Below are positions 9,421 through 19,785 of a stretch of 64,000 nt of DNA, in pieces. A program made the position numbers and the translations under genes. The notes beneath the pieces were generated by a model. The model searched no databases. It was not told the DNA's origin and saw only the letters and a program-made list of their open reading frames with translations. The stretch spans positions 1 through 64,000 of the forward strand of contig JAJFKA010000124.1 of the NCBI GenBank assembly GCA_021773555.1, given 5' to 3'. This DNA comes from Gammaproteobacteria bacterium (GTDB lineage Bacteria > Pseudomonadota > Gammaproteobacteria > Pseudomonadales > Azotimanducaceae). How positions within the stretch are numbered: the first letter of the stretch is position 1; the number at the start of each line of letters is the position of its first letter.

Positions 9421-9936
9421 TTAATGGTCCATGGTTAAGGTATCTGCCATGTAATCTGATTCAGATGCCACTTTCGATACGATAAAGGTATTGGCAAGCA
9501 CACCGGACAGGGTAGCGACCATGCCGGACATTGTTGGAATGGTTGCCATCGAAACCCCGGCCGCCATAGAACGGGCGTTACCACCTGAATAGGTCATTGC
9601 CTCAAACACCGAGACCATTCCGGTCACCGTGCCCAGCAATCCCAACAAGGGTAAAAGTGAGATCAATGTTTTGATGAATCCCAGATTGGTGTTGAGGCGG
9701 CCGTTCACTTCTGAGATCAATCGTTCCCGAATTCGATGTGCGTTCCAGGAGGTGCGCTCACTGCGTGACTCCCAGTAGCTCAGTGCATTACCCACATCCA
9801 CTTTATGGTCAGTAGCGATAAAGTAGAACCTTTCGAAAATCAGTGCCCATAAGCAGAAGGTGGCACCGGCAATGAGATACAACACATCGCCGCCAGCTTC
9901 GAAGAACGTTCTTATCGCAACAATTATTGCTTCCAT
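9421..9936 (-). CDS. exbB: Proton channel ExbB / TolQ-MotA family
   Basis: 171 residues, three membrane helices. The second and third helices carry the family signature LLPLLGLLGTVTGMVSVFEAM (centre near residue 100) and the glycine-rich GVSMATIPTMSGMVATLSGVLAN segment. With ExbD it forms the proton-driven motor for TonB. It lies 3 bp after the TtpC-like gene, so the operon contains two ExbB-type proteins, a short one here and a long one upstream, as in Vibrio TonB2 clusters. Confidence 0.92.
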   Translation of the reverse strand: MEAIIVAIRTFFEAGGDVLYLIAGATFCLWALIFERFYFIATDHKVDVGNALSYWESRSERTSWNAHRIRERLISEVNGRLNTNLGFIKTLISLLPLLGLLGTVTGMVSVFEAMTYSGGNARSMAAGVSMATIPTMSGMVATLSGVLANTFIVSKVASESDYMADTLTMDH

Positions 9937-9939
9937 TGA

Positions 9940-11310
9940 TTATTTACCTGCACTTTCCGCATGCTCAGCAATTAACCCAGCGCTTTGTTCGATCAGTGTA
10001 TGCATGATCGTGGCCGCTCTGGAATGAACAATCGAGTGCAGCAATACCGTTGGAATGGCGACGACGAGACCCAGCACGGTTGTCATCAGTGCCTGGGATA
10101 TACCACCTGCCATGGTCTTTGGATCACCTGTACCAAACAGCGTAATGGCCTGGAACGTTACAATCATGCCGACGACGGTACCCAGAAGACCCATGAGCGG
10201 GGCAACCATCGAGATAATCTTGATGAAGGCAATCCTGGCATTAATCGCCGGTTGTTCCTTGAGTATCGCTTCGTCCAGTTTCAATTGCAGTGTCTCTGAA
10301 TCGACATCTTTATTTTCATGGTAGACAGCGAGCACGCGTCCGAGCGGATTGCCTGTATCAGGCGTACCGGCGTTTTCGGCCTGACGCGAAACTTTCTGGC
10401 CAGCCATAGTCAGCGTGATGAAGCGCTCGATGGACAGCAGCAATGCGATAATACCCAGGGCTATAATCGCGTAGCCTGTGGTCCCGCCCTGTTGTATCCG
10501 TTCTTCAATTGACGGTACCTGGATTTGCAAGGCCAGTAACTGACCGCGAGTCGGGTCAAGACCGAAAGGTATATAACCGCTGGTAGCTTCCTGCAGATCG
10601 GAAGCCGAATCAACAAAGCGTGGTGCCGGTTGCTTCGGCAACTCCTTGATCACCTGGTTGTCGATATCGTAAGTGACGTATTCACCGCCACTGACAAGAT
10701 TGTAGGCACCGATTCGTACCACTTCCTGCTCGGCTTCCTCACCATCCACTTTAATGACCCTGGATGTGAAGCGCGTTACCTTGGCTGACTCGGTCATTTC
10801 CCGCTGCAATTCAAACCACAAGCGCTCAATTTCTGCGATTGTAGCCAGCTTGGAGCTTTTACCCATGGATTGCGCAAACTCTCCCAGCCACTGCCCCCGG
10901 CCTGGATACTCAGCGCTGATTAAAGAGCCTTCGAACACGCCCTGGGTATCACCACTAACCTGTTGCAGAACACCAAACAATTCCCGTAATGAGCCGAGTC
11001 GCTTGGCAAGAATTTCTTGCTGGGCAGCGATATCCTGCTCATTTTTCTCAAACTGGTTTTCCAGCTTTTCACTGGTTGCTTCTTCCTCTCTTTGCTGGCG
11101 CTCAGCATCACGTACTGCCTGTTGTTGCCTCGCCTTGTTGTCGATAAAATCCTTTTCGCGCTGTGCATTCAGGCGAGCATTGACAACCTTACCGTCCTTG
11201 ACCATCTCCAGCAATTCGCCAAGTGATTTCGCCTTAGCCTCTTCTTCGGCCCGTGAAGGAAGTGAAAGGACCAGTGTAAAAGCAATCAGAGCAATTATTG
11301 TTTTTTTCAT
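9940..11310 (-). CDS. Long MotA/TolQ/ExbB-family protein (TtpC-like)
   Basis: 456 residues. A signal peptide (cut near residue 21), then a long periplasmic coiled coil rich in Glu, Gln and Arg (about 45-115), a beta-rich region, and a C-terminal ExbB-like membrane domain with VAPLMGLLGTVVGMIVTFQAI near residue 375 and GISQALMTTVLGLVVAIPTV near 405. TtpC is needed for TonB2-dependent iron uptake in Vibrio; the role here is taken from that family. It lies 3 bp after the DUF3450 gene, whose end carries its AGGA ribosome binding site. A 274-residue open frame on the opposite strand is an artefact of this gene. Confidence 0.88.
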   Translation of the reverse strand: MKKTIIALIAFTLVLSLPSRAEEEAKAKSLGELLEMVKDGKVVNARLNAQREKDFIDNKARQQQAVRDAERQQREEEATSEKLENQFEKNEQDIAAQQEILAKRLGSLRELFGVLQQVSGDTQGVFEGSLISAEYPGRGQWLGEFAQSMGKSSKLATIAEIERLWFELQREMTESAKVTRFTSRVIKVDGEEAEQEVVRIGAYNLVSGGEYVTYDIDNQVIKELPKQPAPRFVDSASDLQEATSGYIPFGLDPTRGQLLALQIQVPSIEERIQQGGTTGYAIIALGIIALLLSIERFITLTMAGQKVSRQAENAGTPDTGNPLGRVLAVYHENKDVDSETLQLKLDEAILKEQPAINARIAFIKIISMVAPLMGLLGTVVGMIVTFQAITLFGTGDPKTMAGGISQALMTTVLGLVVAIPTVLLHSIVHSRAATIMHTLIEQSAGLIAEHAESAGK

Positions 11311-11313
11311 GAT

Positions 11314-12090
11314 TTATTTTCCTGGCGCTAGAACGGGTAAATTAACAAGGTCGGCTGTCTGGGTCTTTCTGGCGATGCGAAGACCATTCTGGACTCCTCG
11401 TCGATATTCATCCCCCAAAATCACCCACTGGCGAGACCCATTGTCCCACACCCCCGTCGTCTCACCATCAGGCGTCTGGAAAACCAGTGATACACGTCCC
11501 CATTTCAACATGTCGACCTGCCGGGATTTACCCTCAAGCTCAACAAAGTCTGTATACGCTTCGATGGTGGAGCCGTAGGAATTTTCAACTTGATAGGCCT
11601 GCATGACCTGGCTGAATTTCTCTGCCACGGTGACGTCTGATCGGTCCAGCGTTTCTTTTAAAAATTCGATTCTGTTATTTCGCTCGTCCATCAGGAACGG
11701 CACGTCCAGACTGACAAATTGTTCGAGATTGACAATCATGCGCTCAATCAGCGGTCCGATCTGACGTTCGATAACCGTCACATTGTCGATTGATTGGCCA
11801 AGCTCCGAGAGTTCCTGCTCCTGATTCTTGATCAGGCGCCTCTGCTGCTGGTTGTATACCTTCAGACCATCAACAACTTTCATCACCTGTTTGAACTGAG
11901 ATAGCAGACTGCGAGTATCATCAGTCACTTCATCAATCTTACCCTGTGATTTTCGGCCATCTTGAGTCGTGACCGCCCTTACCCCCAGGACTTCGTCGAG
12001 GGATTGTGCTCGAATTTCGCCGGTACTGACGATTGACGCGACGCAAAACGCAAAGGCTAGTACGCTCGGTCTAATCTGGTGCTCTTTCAT
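11314..12090 (-). CDS. DUF3450 family periplasmic protein
   Basis: 258 residues. A signal peptide (cut near residue 29, after RAQS or nearby) is followed by an extended coiled coil (about 55-130; QQRRLIKNQEQELSELGQS) and a C-terminal WGRVSLVFQTPDGETTGVWD segment typical of DUF3450. DUF3450 genes are almost always the first gene of TtpC-type Ton operons, as here. Its coiled coil may pair with that of the TtpC-like protein (inference). A promoter-like sequence lies about 105-130 bp upstream. Confidence 0.88.
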   Translation of the reverse strand: MKEHQIRPSVLAFAFCVASIVSTGEIRAQSLDEVLGVRAVTTQDGRKSQGKIDEVTDDTRSLLSQFKQVMKVVDGLKVYNQQQRRLIKNQEQELSELGQSIDNVTVIERQIGPLIERMIVNLEQFVSLDVPFLMDERNNRIEFLKETLDRSDVTVAEKFSQVMQAYQVENSYGSTIEAYTDFVELEGKSRQVDMLKWGRVSLVFQTPDGETTGVWDNGSRQWVILGDEYRRGVQNGLRIARKTQTADLVNLPVLAPGK

Positions 12091-12194
12091 GCTGGATACC
12101 TGTTAGGAATTGTTGCTCTTATTTATTTGACTCCAATTGGTCTCGGCATGCCCTTAAAAAGCGACTTCACGCCAATCCAATCAAGGCGAACAGG

Positions 12195-12221
12195 ATCGTA
12201 TATGCGGTAAGGGTTTGTCAA
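12195..12221 (-). promoter_or_regulatory. Candidate sigma-70 promoter for the Ton operon
   Basis: On the minus strand TTGACA (12221-12216) is followed after 15 bases by TACGAT (12200-12195). The -35 is perfect, but the -10 is 4/6 and the spacer is short. A nine-base hairpin (GTGCAATGC pairing with GCGTTGCAC) lies immediately upstream and may end the preceding GST gene. No Fur box was recognised in the 281 bp between the two genes. Confidence 0.35.
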
Positions 12222-12371
12222 GGGTGCAATGCCCGCGACACCGCTTGCGTTGCACGAATTTTGTAACCGCCGTCCCTCCCTTAGGTGACTCCGTCACGCA
12301 TAATGGTTTTGTCTGTGCTTGTTAACGACGATCGGCACAAAAAGGGTTTATTGATTAATCGCTGTTACCAG

Positions 12372-13085
12372 TCAATCATCGAGAGAAAACAGCGCTGCCC
12401 GCCCTGTGGCAGAGGTAAATGCCGCGTCGTCACGAAGTTCCGCGGCGACGCCAAGTCCGTGCCGGACGGCATCCCTTGCCATTAATCGCTGATACCACGC
12501 CTGCAGGTCGGTAAACTCTGCGAGATCCTGACCCTGGCGCTCATGTCTGAAGATCCAGGGGAGACAGGCGATATCCGCAATACTATATTCCCCCGCGAGC
12601 CAGTTGCGGTCCCTGAGCCGGAGGTTCATGACCGTATAGAGTCTGCGACACTCATTCGTATAGCGCCTGATTGCATAGGCTATTTTTTCATCGGCATAAA
12701 GTCGGAAGTGATGCGCCTGGCCCGCCATTGGTCCGAGCCCGCCCATCTGCCAGAACAACCACTGTACTGTCTGGCTGCGCGCTTCGACCTCCTTAGGCAG
12801 GAACTGATCGTATTTCTCCGCCAGGTACAGCAGTATCGCACCCGATTCAAATATGACTGCTTTGTCCCTGCCATCTCGCGGCGACGCGTCAATCAATGCG
12901 GGAATTTTGCCATTTGGCGATATCGACTGGTACCTGCTGGTGTGTTGTTCGCCGCGGGTGATATCCACGGGTACCAGCCGATAGTCGATACCAAGTTCCG
13001 CCAGCATGATGGTGATCTTGAAGCCGTTAGGCGTCGGCCAGTAATAAAGCGTCAGTGAATCGCCGGTACTATCCATCCCGCCCAT
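12372..13085 (-). CDS. Glutathione S-transferase family protein (YfcG/YghU-like)
   Basis: 237 residues. The N-terminal thioredoxin-like half contains PNGKIPALID near residue 56 and ESGAILLYLAEKYDQF near 77; the C-terminal half is the helical GST domain with the N-capping D in SIADIACLPW. The N-terminus (LYYWPTPNGFKITIML) is typical of the YfcG/Ure2-like branch, which acts as a glutathione-dependent disulfide oxidoreductase. Start could be ATG 13085 or the second ATG at 13076; the first nine bases are the only difference. It may be co-transcribed with the dienelactone hydrolase 36 bp upstream. Confidence 0.88.
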   Translation of the reverse strand: MGGMDSTGDSLTLYYWPTPNGFKITIMLAELGIDYRLVPVDITRGEQHTSRYQSISPNGKIPALIDASPRDGRDKAVIFESGAILLYLAEKYDQFLPKEVEARSQTVQWLFWQMGGLGPMAGQAHHFRLYADEKIAYAIRRYTNECRRLYTVMNLRLRDRNWLAGEYSIADIACLPWIFRHERQGQDLAEFTDLQAWYQRLMARDAVRHGLGVAAELRDDAAFTSATGRAALFSLDD

Positions 13086-13121
13086 CCCGCGTCCTACCCA
13101 CGGTTCGCCAACATACGGTAC

Positions 13122-13793
13122 TCAAGCCAGATGTGCTTCGAAGAATGTCAGCGTGCGCTGTTTCGCCAGCACTGCCGCCGCGGCGTTAAAGCTCGCGCGG
13201 TGATCGCAATTGAAACCATGATCGGCATCATAGATGTGGACCTGCACATCAGGATGGGCGGCTGCGATCTTTTCCACATCAGCGAGCGGGATATGGGCGT
13301 CGAGGTTGCCGAAATGCAACATCGTGGGAACCCCCGGTTGTTGCTCAATGGCACCGATAATACCACCTCCGTAGTAACCAACTGCGCAGCGAATGCCGGT
13401 CGCGTTGCAAGCGCAAAGCCAGGTCATCAGACCACCAAAACAATAACCAACAACGCCAACGGGACCGAGGGCTGCCAGATAGTCAATTGTTGCCTGTAAA
13501 TCCGCGAGGGTATTATCCGGTTTCAACTTCCCGCGCGCGATGTCAACTCCGCGCGTCATGTCGTCGCCCTCATAACCCAGCATGATATTTTTCTCCACCC
13601 GATCAAATATCGCCGGGGCAACAGCCAGATATCCATCTGCGGCATAACCATCGCAAACTTCCTGAATGTGCGGATTCACACCAAATATTTCCTGAATGAC
13701 CAGCACAACCCCTTTAGGCTCGCCCACCGGATTTGCACGATACGCATCCAGGATAAACCCGTCTTTTGATGTGATTTGTATTGTCTCTCCCAT
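13122..13793 (-). CDS. Dienelactone hydrolase family protein
   Basis: 223 residues, cytoplasmic alpha/beta hydrolase. The catalytic triad of the family is present: C118 in GYCFGG, D165 in GNLDAHIP and H192 in DADHGF, plus E36 in QEIFGVN, which holds the cysteine in the resting state. The canonical enzyme hydrolyses dienelactone to maleylacetate in chlorocatechol breakdown, but most paralogues have unknown ester or lactone substrates and no ring-cleavage genes are nearby. The ATG has a good GGGAG site. Confidence 0.9.
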   Translation of the reverse strand: MGETIQITSKDGFILDAYRANPVGEPKGVVLVIQEIFGVNPHIQEVCDGYAADGYLAVAPAIFDRVEKNIMLGYEGDDMTRGVDIARGKLKPDNTLADLQATIDYLAALGPVGVVGYCFGGLMTWLCACNATGIRCAVGYYGGGIIGAIEQQPGVPTMLHFGNLDAHIPLADVEKIAAAHPDVQVHIYDADHGFNCDHRASFNAAAAVLAKQRTLTFFEAHLA

Positions 13794-13838
13794 AACTTTC
13801 TCCCAATTCCGCTGATGAGTGGTCGTCGTCTATCTTAA

Positions 13839-16742
13839 TCAGATCTCGATAATGTCGAATGTATCTTCTATTGCGTGGCTGCGCTCAGGACTGGTCACCA
13901 CTGCCCGGGATGACTGTCCGCGCAGGTATTTCTCTGCAACCCGTTTGACATCATGCTGATTGACCTCAAGAATCCTTGCCCGCTGCAATCGACGATGCGC
14001 AGCATCTCGATGGTGCAATCCATTGTGAAATGCCTGGCGGGCGTCTCCGGCCGGTGAGCCGGGTGCGTCTATTGCACTGACAATGCCGAGAATTGCCTCC
14101 TCGACGAGTGAAAAATCGATTGCTGTAGTCAACACCCAGTCTACTGACTGTTGAAATGCGAGGAATGTTTCGGTCAGTAATGGATCGCGATAGGAATAGA
14201 ACCTGAACAGGCCATTGCTGTTGTCGTACCCGGCGCCGCCACCATAAGCGCCCCCCTGCTCACGAATCGCCTGATGCAGAAATCCGTTTCGGAGTACGAC
14301 TGCTAATACCGTCAGAGGCGCTGAATCCTCCGCTGACTCAGCAACACAGGGAAACACCTCGGCACAATAGTTTACCGTTGTACTGGTCACGAAGGCCTGG
14401 TCAACAGTGACCGGACTGTAATCAATGTCCAGTAGTTCATAAGGCAGTATGTCTGCCAGGCTGGGCCAGTTCGCTTCTATCTCTGCCTCCAGACCCTCAA
14501 GATTGTCGCCGACCATCAGGAATTTTTCCGTGCCGGCCCCAAAGAAGGTTTTAAGCTCAGCCAGCTGCCGGCCGAAGCCGGCGAGTTTCAACGGGTCATC
14601 CAATCCGTCATCAAATCGTTTCAGAGTGATAATACTCTGCAGCCCGGACACATGATGATTGATCCGGGAGACTGGTCGGAAGCGAGCAGAGGCAGCGGTC
14701 AAAGCATAGTTGTGACCGTTACCGGCAATGTTGGACGCCCGTCGGGTCCGAATTTGTTTGACCAGATCGCGTATACGGTCCAGTTCGTCAAACCTTGTTT
14801 CAACCATGGTTTCTCTGATGAGCTTAATCATCTGAGTCGCCTTGGGATTCACGGTCCTGCTGCCCAGCGTGAAAAAAGCATCGTATCGCTCAGGATCCTG
14901 GGGCAGAGCCCGGATGGATGAAAATGCGCTCAAGCCACCGGTTGTGCCATGCTGTAGCAGTTGTGTCTGCAGATAATCCCGATTGGCAGAACCCACCTCG
15001 GTGATCAGTTGTGAGTAAAGCGGAATCATTTCGAACAGATCCCTGGCCATATTCGGTAAAGGATGAACTACCTGATGGTAGAAAATACCATTTGTACCCG
15101 TTCGAAATTGGTGAGTACGACCGCCCTCACCGATATCGGCTTCCGGTATGTGCAATGCCAGTGGCACATCCGCCAGGCCTACCCGGGGCAGCACATCCAG
15201 ATTCTCCGTTTGCTCCTGTCTCGTCTTGAGTGCCTGGGCTCGTGCCACCAGTGCTGTCTTTTCCGACGCTGACAGTTCTCTGGCGATTGCCTGCAACCGA
15301 CTTTTCTCTGCCTCGGCTTCAACCTCGCCGAGATTGGCATCGGGATACAGCACCAGTCGAACCCGATGGTGATTGTCCAGCAACAATTCAGTGACGAGCT
15401 GTTTGATAAACCCGGGATCCTGGATGTCTTCTCGCAGTTTCTTGAGTACTGGGTCAAGATCGAGCAGGTCAATTGGATTGCCACGATGGATGGCGGCCGA
15501 AATGCTTGAGAACACCAGCTGTAGACCGTACGGGAGTCCGTCACCTCCGATCTCACGCTGCGAGAGTTCCAGCTGATGCAGCACCGCCTCCAGTTGCGCT
15601 GTCGGCACACCATTGATTGCGACATCCTCCAGAACCGACAGAATCAGCTGTTCCACCGATTCGGCATGTTCCGGACCACTTCCCTCGACGCCGCACATGA
15701 AACTCATTTCGTGATTGGTTTCCTCAAGCCCGCTAAGCGGTGATACTGCCGCAGCAAACTCAAATTGCTCGAGGGCCTGGCGCAGCTTTGACGCGCTGGT
15801 ATCAAGTAGTACGTCCGCCAGGATGTTACATTTAAGGAGCATTTCAAGGTCCGTGTTGATCCCCAACAACCAGGCCATGACGATATGACTCTTCCCCGCC
15901 TGACCTTCCTCGCTTAGCGCATAAGGTGCTGAGACACGCTTGGTCTCACTCATTCGTTGCTCTGGAAAAACCTGGATCGGCGCGAACTTTTGTCGTTGCG
16001 CCGCCGCTCTGTCGAGTACTGGTTCGATGACCTCATGTAATTCCGCGACCGGCATGTCCCCGTAGGTCATGAAAATAGCGTTATCAGGATGGTAATGTGA
16101 CTGGTAGAACTCGACCAGATTCTCGTAAGTCAGCTCCGGGATCGATCGGGGATCACCCCCGCTACTGTAATGATAAGTCGTGGTTGGGAACAGGTGTTTT
16201 TGCAGCTCGTTATAGAGCGTGGAAACGACAGAACTGCTATCACCTTTCATTTCATTGTAGACAACTCCGCGATAAACCAGCGGTGTCGTCGAATCATCCG
16301 GAACTTCGAATTCAAGACGATGCCCTTCCTGTGCAAAATCCAGTTCGTCAAGTCGTGAAAAAAAGACCGCATCCAGATAGATATCCATCAGGTTGAAGTA
16401 ATCTTGTCTATTGGTGCTTGCGAATGGATAAGCAGTGTAATCGCTGGTCGTAAAAGCGTTCATAAAAGTATTCAGGGATCGCCGAATCATCATGAAAAAA
16501 GGATCCCGGACCGGAAACTTCTCGCTTCCACACAGCGCCGTATGTTCAAGTACGTGCGCCACACCGGTGGAATTCATCGGCACAGTGCGCAGCGCGACCA
16601 TGAATACATTTTCCGGATTGTCTGCCTCCAGGTGGAAATGCACGGCGCTGGTTTTGCGGTGCCTGTACTCGTGCACGATCAGGTTGAGGGTGGTAATCGG
16701 CCGTGATTGAATAAGCTCGAAAGCGCCCGGGTTATTTTCCAT
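13839..16742 (-). CDS. M16C-family zinc metalloprotease (presequence protease-like)
   Basis: 967 residues, with the two-part clamshell architecture of PreP/Cym1-type peptidases. The inverted zinc motif HxxEH is H63-V-L-E66-H67, followed by [12 protein letters not shown], a strong family signature. Four homologous domains are expected and the length is normal for the family (about 970). No signal peptide is evident, so a cytoplasmic peptide-degrading role is likely. The start overlaps the end of the upstream symporter gene by 11 bp, indicating co-transcription and coupling. The link to an amino-acid symporter suggests peptide or amino-acid recycling (inference). Confidence 0.92.
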   Translation of the reverse strand: MENNPGAFELIQSRPITTLNLIVHEYRHRKTSAVHFHLEADNPENVFMVALRTVPMNSTGVAHVLEHTALCGSEKFPVRDPFFMMIRRSLNTFMNAFTTSDYTAYPFASTNRQDYFNLMDIYLDAVFFSRLDELDFAQEGHRLEFEVPDDSTTPLVYRGVVYNEMKGDSSSVVSTLYNELQKHLFPTTTYHYSSGGDPRSIPELTYENLVEFYQSHYHPDNAIFMTYGDMPVAELHEVIEPVLDRAAAQRQKFAPIQVFPEQRMSETKRVSAPYALSEEGQAGKSHIVMAWLLGINTDLEMLLKCNILADVLLDTSASKLRQALEQFEFAAAVSPLSGLEETNHEMSFMCGVEGSGPEHAESVEQLILSVLEDVAINGVPTAQLEAVLHQLELSQREIGGDGLPYGLQLVFSSISAAIHRGNPIDLLDLDPVLKKLREDIQDPGFIKQLVTELLLDNHHRVRLVLYPDANLGEVEAEAEKSRLQAIARELSASEKTALVARAQALKTRQEQTENLDVLPRVGLADVPLALHIPEADIGEGGRTHQFRTGTNGIFYHQVVHPLPNMARDLFEMIPLYSQLITEVGSANRDYLQTQLLQHGTTGGLSAFSSIRALPQDPERYDAFFTLGSRTVNPKATQMIKLIRETMVETRFDELDRIRDLVKQIRTRRASNIAGNGHNYALTAASARFRPVSRINHHVSGLQSIITLKRFDDGLDDPLKLAGFGRQLAELKTFFGAGTEKFLMVGDNLEGLEAEIEANWPSLADILPYELLDIDYSPVTVDQAFVTSTTVNYCAEVFPCVAESAEDSAPLTVLAVVLRNGFLHQAIREQGGAYGGGAGYDNSNGLFRFYSYRDPLLTETFLAFQQSVDWVLTTAIDFSLVEEAILGIVSAIDAPGSPAGDARQAFHNGLHHRDAAHRRLQRARILEVNQHDVKRVAEKYLRGQSSRAVVTSPERSHAIEDTFDIIEI

Positions 16743-18420
16743 CAGGGTGTTCCGCAGAGAAGCTATCCCAGTATTTCTCGACCTCCTCTTTCATCTCACT
16801 CCGTAGCATGACGATCGCAAACAGATTCGGCAGGGTCATAAACGCAATCGTGATAGCTGATACAAGCCAGACAAGCGAAGTATCCGCAATCGCGGCAACA
16901 AAGAATCCCAGTACATACACCACTCGATAAGGCATGACACTCCTGACGCCCAGCAGGTACGTCATCGCCCGGTCGCCATAGTAGGACCAGGCAACCGAGG
17001 TCGAGAAGGCAAACAGGACAAGTCCAATAGAAACGATATATTTGCCAAAGTCTCCAAAGACGCCACGCGTGAATGCTTCTGTTGTCAGATCAACAGAATG
17101 CAACAGTGACTTGCCCACAACCGTCACGTCATCGTCCAGTGACCCCTCAATCACCGTGAGATCACCACTGTAGAGCGAATCATTCTGATAAAACCGAACA
17201 TCCTCAGCCAGGGAACGATTGTGAATGATCGTGAAATTATCCGCGATCGCGACCCCTGCGATAACCGTAATTCTACCGTCGAATGTCGCCACCGGGCTAT
17301 CGGGACCCGCCAGATTTAAGTGCTGGAACAACATTGCCCGATGCTCGGGATCCGCCTCAGAGTACTCACCCTCGACAAACTGCATGTCGAAACTCTGGAA
17401 GGTATTTTCATGCTTCTCGGTCCACACACCTGATGAGAGGATAACCAGACCCGTTAATGTGCAGATGATGATCGTATCGATAAACGGCTCCAGTATGGAG
17501 ACCATACCCTCGGATACCGGCTCGTCTGCTTTCGCTGCCGCATGTGCTATGGGCGCGCTGCCCTGCCCGGCCTCGTTGGAGAATAACCCCCGATTGACGC
17601 CACGGTTAAACGCATAGGCAAAACTGGCTCCGAGAAATCCGCCAGCGGCTGCAGATCCCGTAAAAGCGTCCCTGAACACAGAGACAAATGAGGGGATCAG
17701 CTGGTCTATATTGGAGAAAATAACGCCAAGTGCACCGACTATGTAGATAATGGCCATGGTAGGTACGATGGCTTCAGCAACATGGACAATCCGACTGATG
17801 CCTCCGACGATGACGAGTCCAAGCACAATCGCGAGCACACCGCCAGTTGCCCAGACCGGGATGCCAAAGGTTGCCTGAACACCATTAGCAATATTGTTGC
17901 TCTGCGGCATACTCCCTGTACCAAAACTGCTGACGACAGTGGCTATCGCGAAAAACACTGCCAGCCACTTCATGTTTAGGCGCCGCTCCATCACGTACAT
18001 GGGTCCACCTACGATGAAGCCGTTTTCATCCTGAACCCTGTATTTATGCGACAGCGTTACCTCAACAAATTTGGTGGTCATCCCAAAAAATGCAGTCATC
18101 CACATCCAGAACAGTGCTGCAGGACCGCCCAGAAAAATAGCCAGCCCGACGCCGCCTATATTCCCAGTACCAACGGTCCCGGAAATGGCGGTTGTCAGTG
18201 CCTGCAGGTGGGTCGCATCCCCTTTTGAATCCGGGTTGTCATATTTACCACGCACAATCCTGAGCGCATGGTTAAAAAAACGGATCTGGGGAAATTTGAG
18301 GTAAACGGTGAAGAAAATACCCGTTCCAAGCAACAGGAATGGAAAATACTGGGCCGAACCAAGAAAAGCATCCAGCGTATTGAGCACGTTGGTCAGACTC
18401 GCCAGGGGATCATCAATCAA
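16732..18420 (-). CDS. Alanine/glycine:cation symporter (AGCS family) with a large loop insertion
   Basis: 562 residues, about 100 longer than usual. The family signatures [18 protein letters not shown] (near residue 78) and [27 protein letters not shown] (near 270) are intact, and roughly eleven helices can be seen. Between helix [13 protein letters not shown] and the next, [12 protein letters not shown], there is a hydrophilic stretch of about 110 residues (approximately 333-445, bases 17090-17440) where family members usually have a short loop. It is acidic and contains several beta-like repeats. The start is TTG at 18420 with a good GGAG site. Predicted to import alanine or glycine with sodium. 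Confidence 0.9.
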   Translation of the reverse strand: MIDDPLASLTNVLNTLDAFLGSAQYFPFLLLGTGIFFTVYLKFPQIRFFNHALRIVRGKYDNPDSKGDATHLQALTTAISGTVGTGNIGGVGLAIFLGGPAALFWMWMTAFFGMTTKFVEVTLSHKYRVQDENGFIVGGPMYVMERRLNMKWLAVFFAIATVVSSFGTGSMPQSNNIANGVQATFGIPVWATGGVLAIVLGLVIVGGISRIVHVAEAIVPTMAIIYIVGALGVIFSNIDQLIPSFVSVFRDAFTGSAAAGGFLGASFAYAFNRGVNRGLFSNEAGQGSAPIAHAAAKADEPVSEGMVSILEPFIDTIIICTLTGLVILSSGVWTEKHENTFQSFDMQFVEGEYSEADPEHRAMLFQHLNLAGPDSPVATFDGRITVIAGVAIADNFTIIHNRSLAEDVRFYQNDSLYSGDLTVIEGSLDDDVTVVGKSLLHSVDLTTEAFTRGVFGDFGKYIVSIGLVLFAFSTSVAWSYYGDRAMTYLLGVRSVMPYRVVYVLGFFVAAIADTSLVWLVSAITIAFMTLPNLFAIVMLRSEMKEEVEKYWDSFSAEHPDGK

Positions 18421-18627
18421 GAACCAGCTCCTTGTTCAGCATTAGAAGGTAACCACATTCGTGTCGAAGGCTGTTCGCCACGGGCAAATAAGTAGTCGCT
18501 CGCGACCTTATCAAATAAACTGGGGTGTTAATAGCGACGACCTTTACCGAAAGAACCCGGTGGGCGTGATGCACGGAGCACACATCAGGATGGTTAAGTT
18601 TTCAGGATTTTCCCAGGGGGGGTTCAG

Positions 18628-19785
18628 TTGAGTTGCGAGAAAGTGAAAGGCATAAAGCACGTTGTATTGTTAATCCTGATCGCTGTCTCGGCAAATTGTG
18701 TTGCCCGTGATACCTGGAAGGGCGTCGAAAGAATTGTCGCTATTGGCGATCTTCACGGCGATTACCAACAGTTCGAGAAGGCCATGAAAATGAGCGGCCT
18801 GATTAACGATCAGGGCGCATGGACAGGTGGACGTACACACCTGGTGCAGACGGGAGACATTCCCGATCGTGGACCTGAATCACTGAAAATCATCCGGACC
18901 TTGCAACGACTCGAGAAAGAGGCACGAAGGCAAAAAGGTTATGTTCATGCTTTGATCGGTAACCATGAAGCAATGAATGTCTACGGCGATCTGCGTTATG
19001 TACATGAAGATGAATACCATGTGCTCGTCACCAGGGATTCAAGCGCACTCCAGGAAAACTACTACACCCAGTTCACCAGGTATCTGAGCACAAGCAGTCA
19101 GGAAACTGTCTTTGACGAAGACTTTAAAACGAACTGGATGAAAACGTATCCACTGGGTTACGTAGAACACCGCCGGGCCTGGCAACCGGGTGGTAGCGTC
19201 GCTAACTGGGTCACTGCGCACAACACGGTCATCAAAATCAACAACATACTGTTTGTCCACGGTGGTCTTGACCCGCATCGGCCACCGAAATCGATCCGGG
19301 AAATCAACAAGGTAGTCAGCAAAGAGTTACAGCGGACTCCGTTACCTTTGGGTGCCCTGGCAGAAGCAGATAATGGACCCTTATGGTATCGGGGCCTTGC
19401 CCAGAACCCTGAGGAGACGGAAAGAGAGCCCACCATTGAGATGCTCAGGTTTTATGGGGCAGACCACATCGTTATGGGCCATAGCCCAACGCGTGGCGTC
19501 ATCAATCCGCGTTTTGACCGCCGGGTTATTGTTATCGATGTCGGCATGGCGGAACACTACGGCCGAGGGATGGCGGTGCTCGAGATCGAAAACGGTCAGT
19601 TTTTTGCACTGCATCGCGGCACACGCGTCGCCCTGCCCAAGAAGGATTCCGGGCTGAAAAACTATTTCGAGGCGATTTCCGTGCTTGAACCTAACCCGAT
19701 TCATATCAAAAACATCATCGAAAAAATTGAACAGATTGAACAAAGCCAGGCGCTGCCTGTTGCGAAGGAAGCGTTAGCGCACTAG
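18628..19785 (+). CDS. Metallophosphoesterase (Shewanella-type protein phosphatase family)
   Basis: 385 residues with an N-terminal hydrophobic export signal (residues 10-27). All three calcineurin-like metal-binding blocks are present: GDLHGD at 40-45, GDIPDRG at 76-82 and GNHE at 111-114, followed by FVHGG and GHSPT further on. The GDxPDRG variant and exported location resemble Shewanella-like PPP phosphatases. Dephosphorylation of a phosphoprotein or other phosphoester in the periplasm is likely; the substrate is unknown. The start is TTG 18628, chosen because AGGGGGG lies 7-8 bases upstream; GTG 18643 is an alternative. The TAG stop shares a CTAG with the convergent gor stop. Confidence 0.85.
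   Translation: MSCEKVKGIKHVVLLILIAVSANCVARDTWKGVERIVAIGDLHGDYQQFEKAMKMSGLINDQGAWTGGRTHLVQTGDIPDRGPESLKIIRTLQRLEKEARRQKGYVHALIGNHEAMNVYGDLRYVHEDEYHVLVTRDSSALQENYYTQFTRYLSTSSQETVFDEDFKTNWMKTYPLGYVEHRRAWQPGGSVANWVTAHNTVIKINNILFVHGGLDPHRPPKSIREINKVVSKELQRTPLPLGALAEADNGPLWYRGLAQNPEETEREPTIEMLRFYGADHIVMGHSPTRGVINPRFDRRVIVIDVGMAEHYGRGMAVLEIENGQFFALHRGTRVALPKKDSGLKNYFEAISVLEPNPIHIKNIIEKIEQIEQSQALPVAKEALAH

Noticed and set aside
10754-11578. A 274-residue plus-strand frame
   Set aside because: Antisense shadow of the TtpC-like and DUF3450 genes, which form a recognisable operon; composition is Ser/Arg-rich and without motifs.
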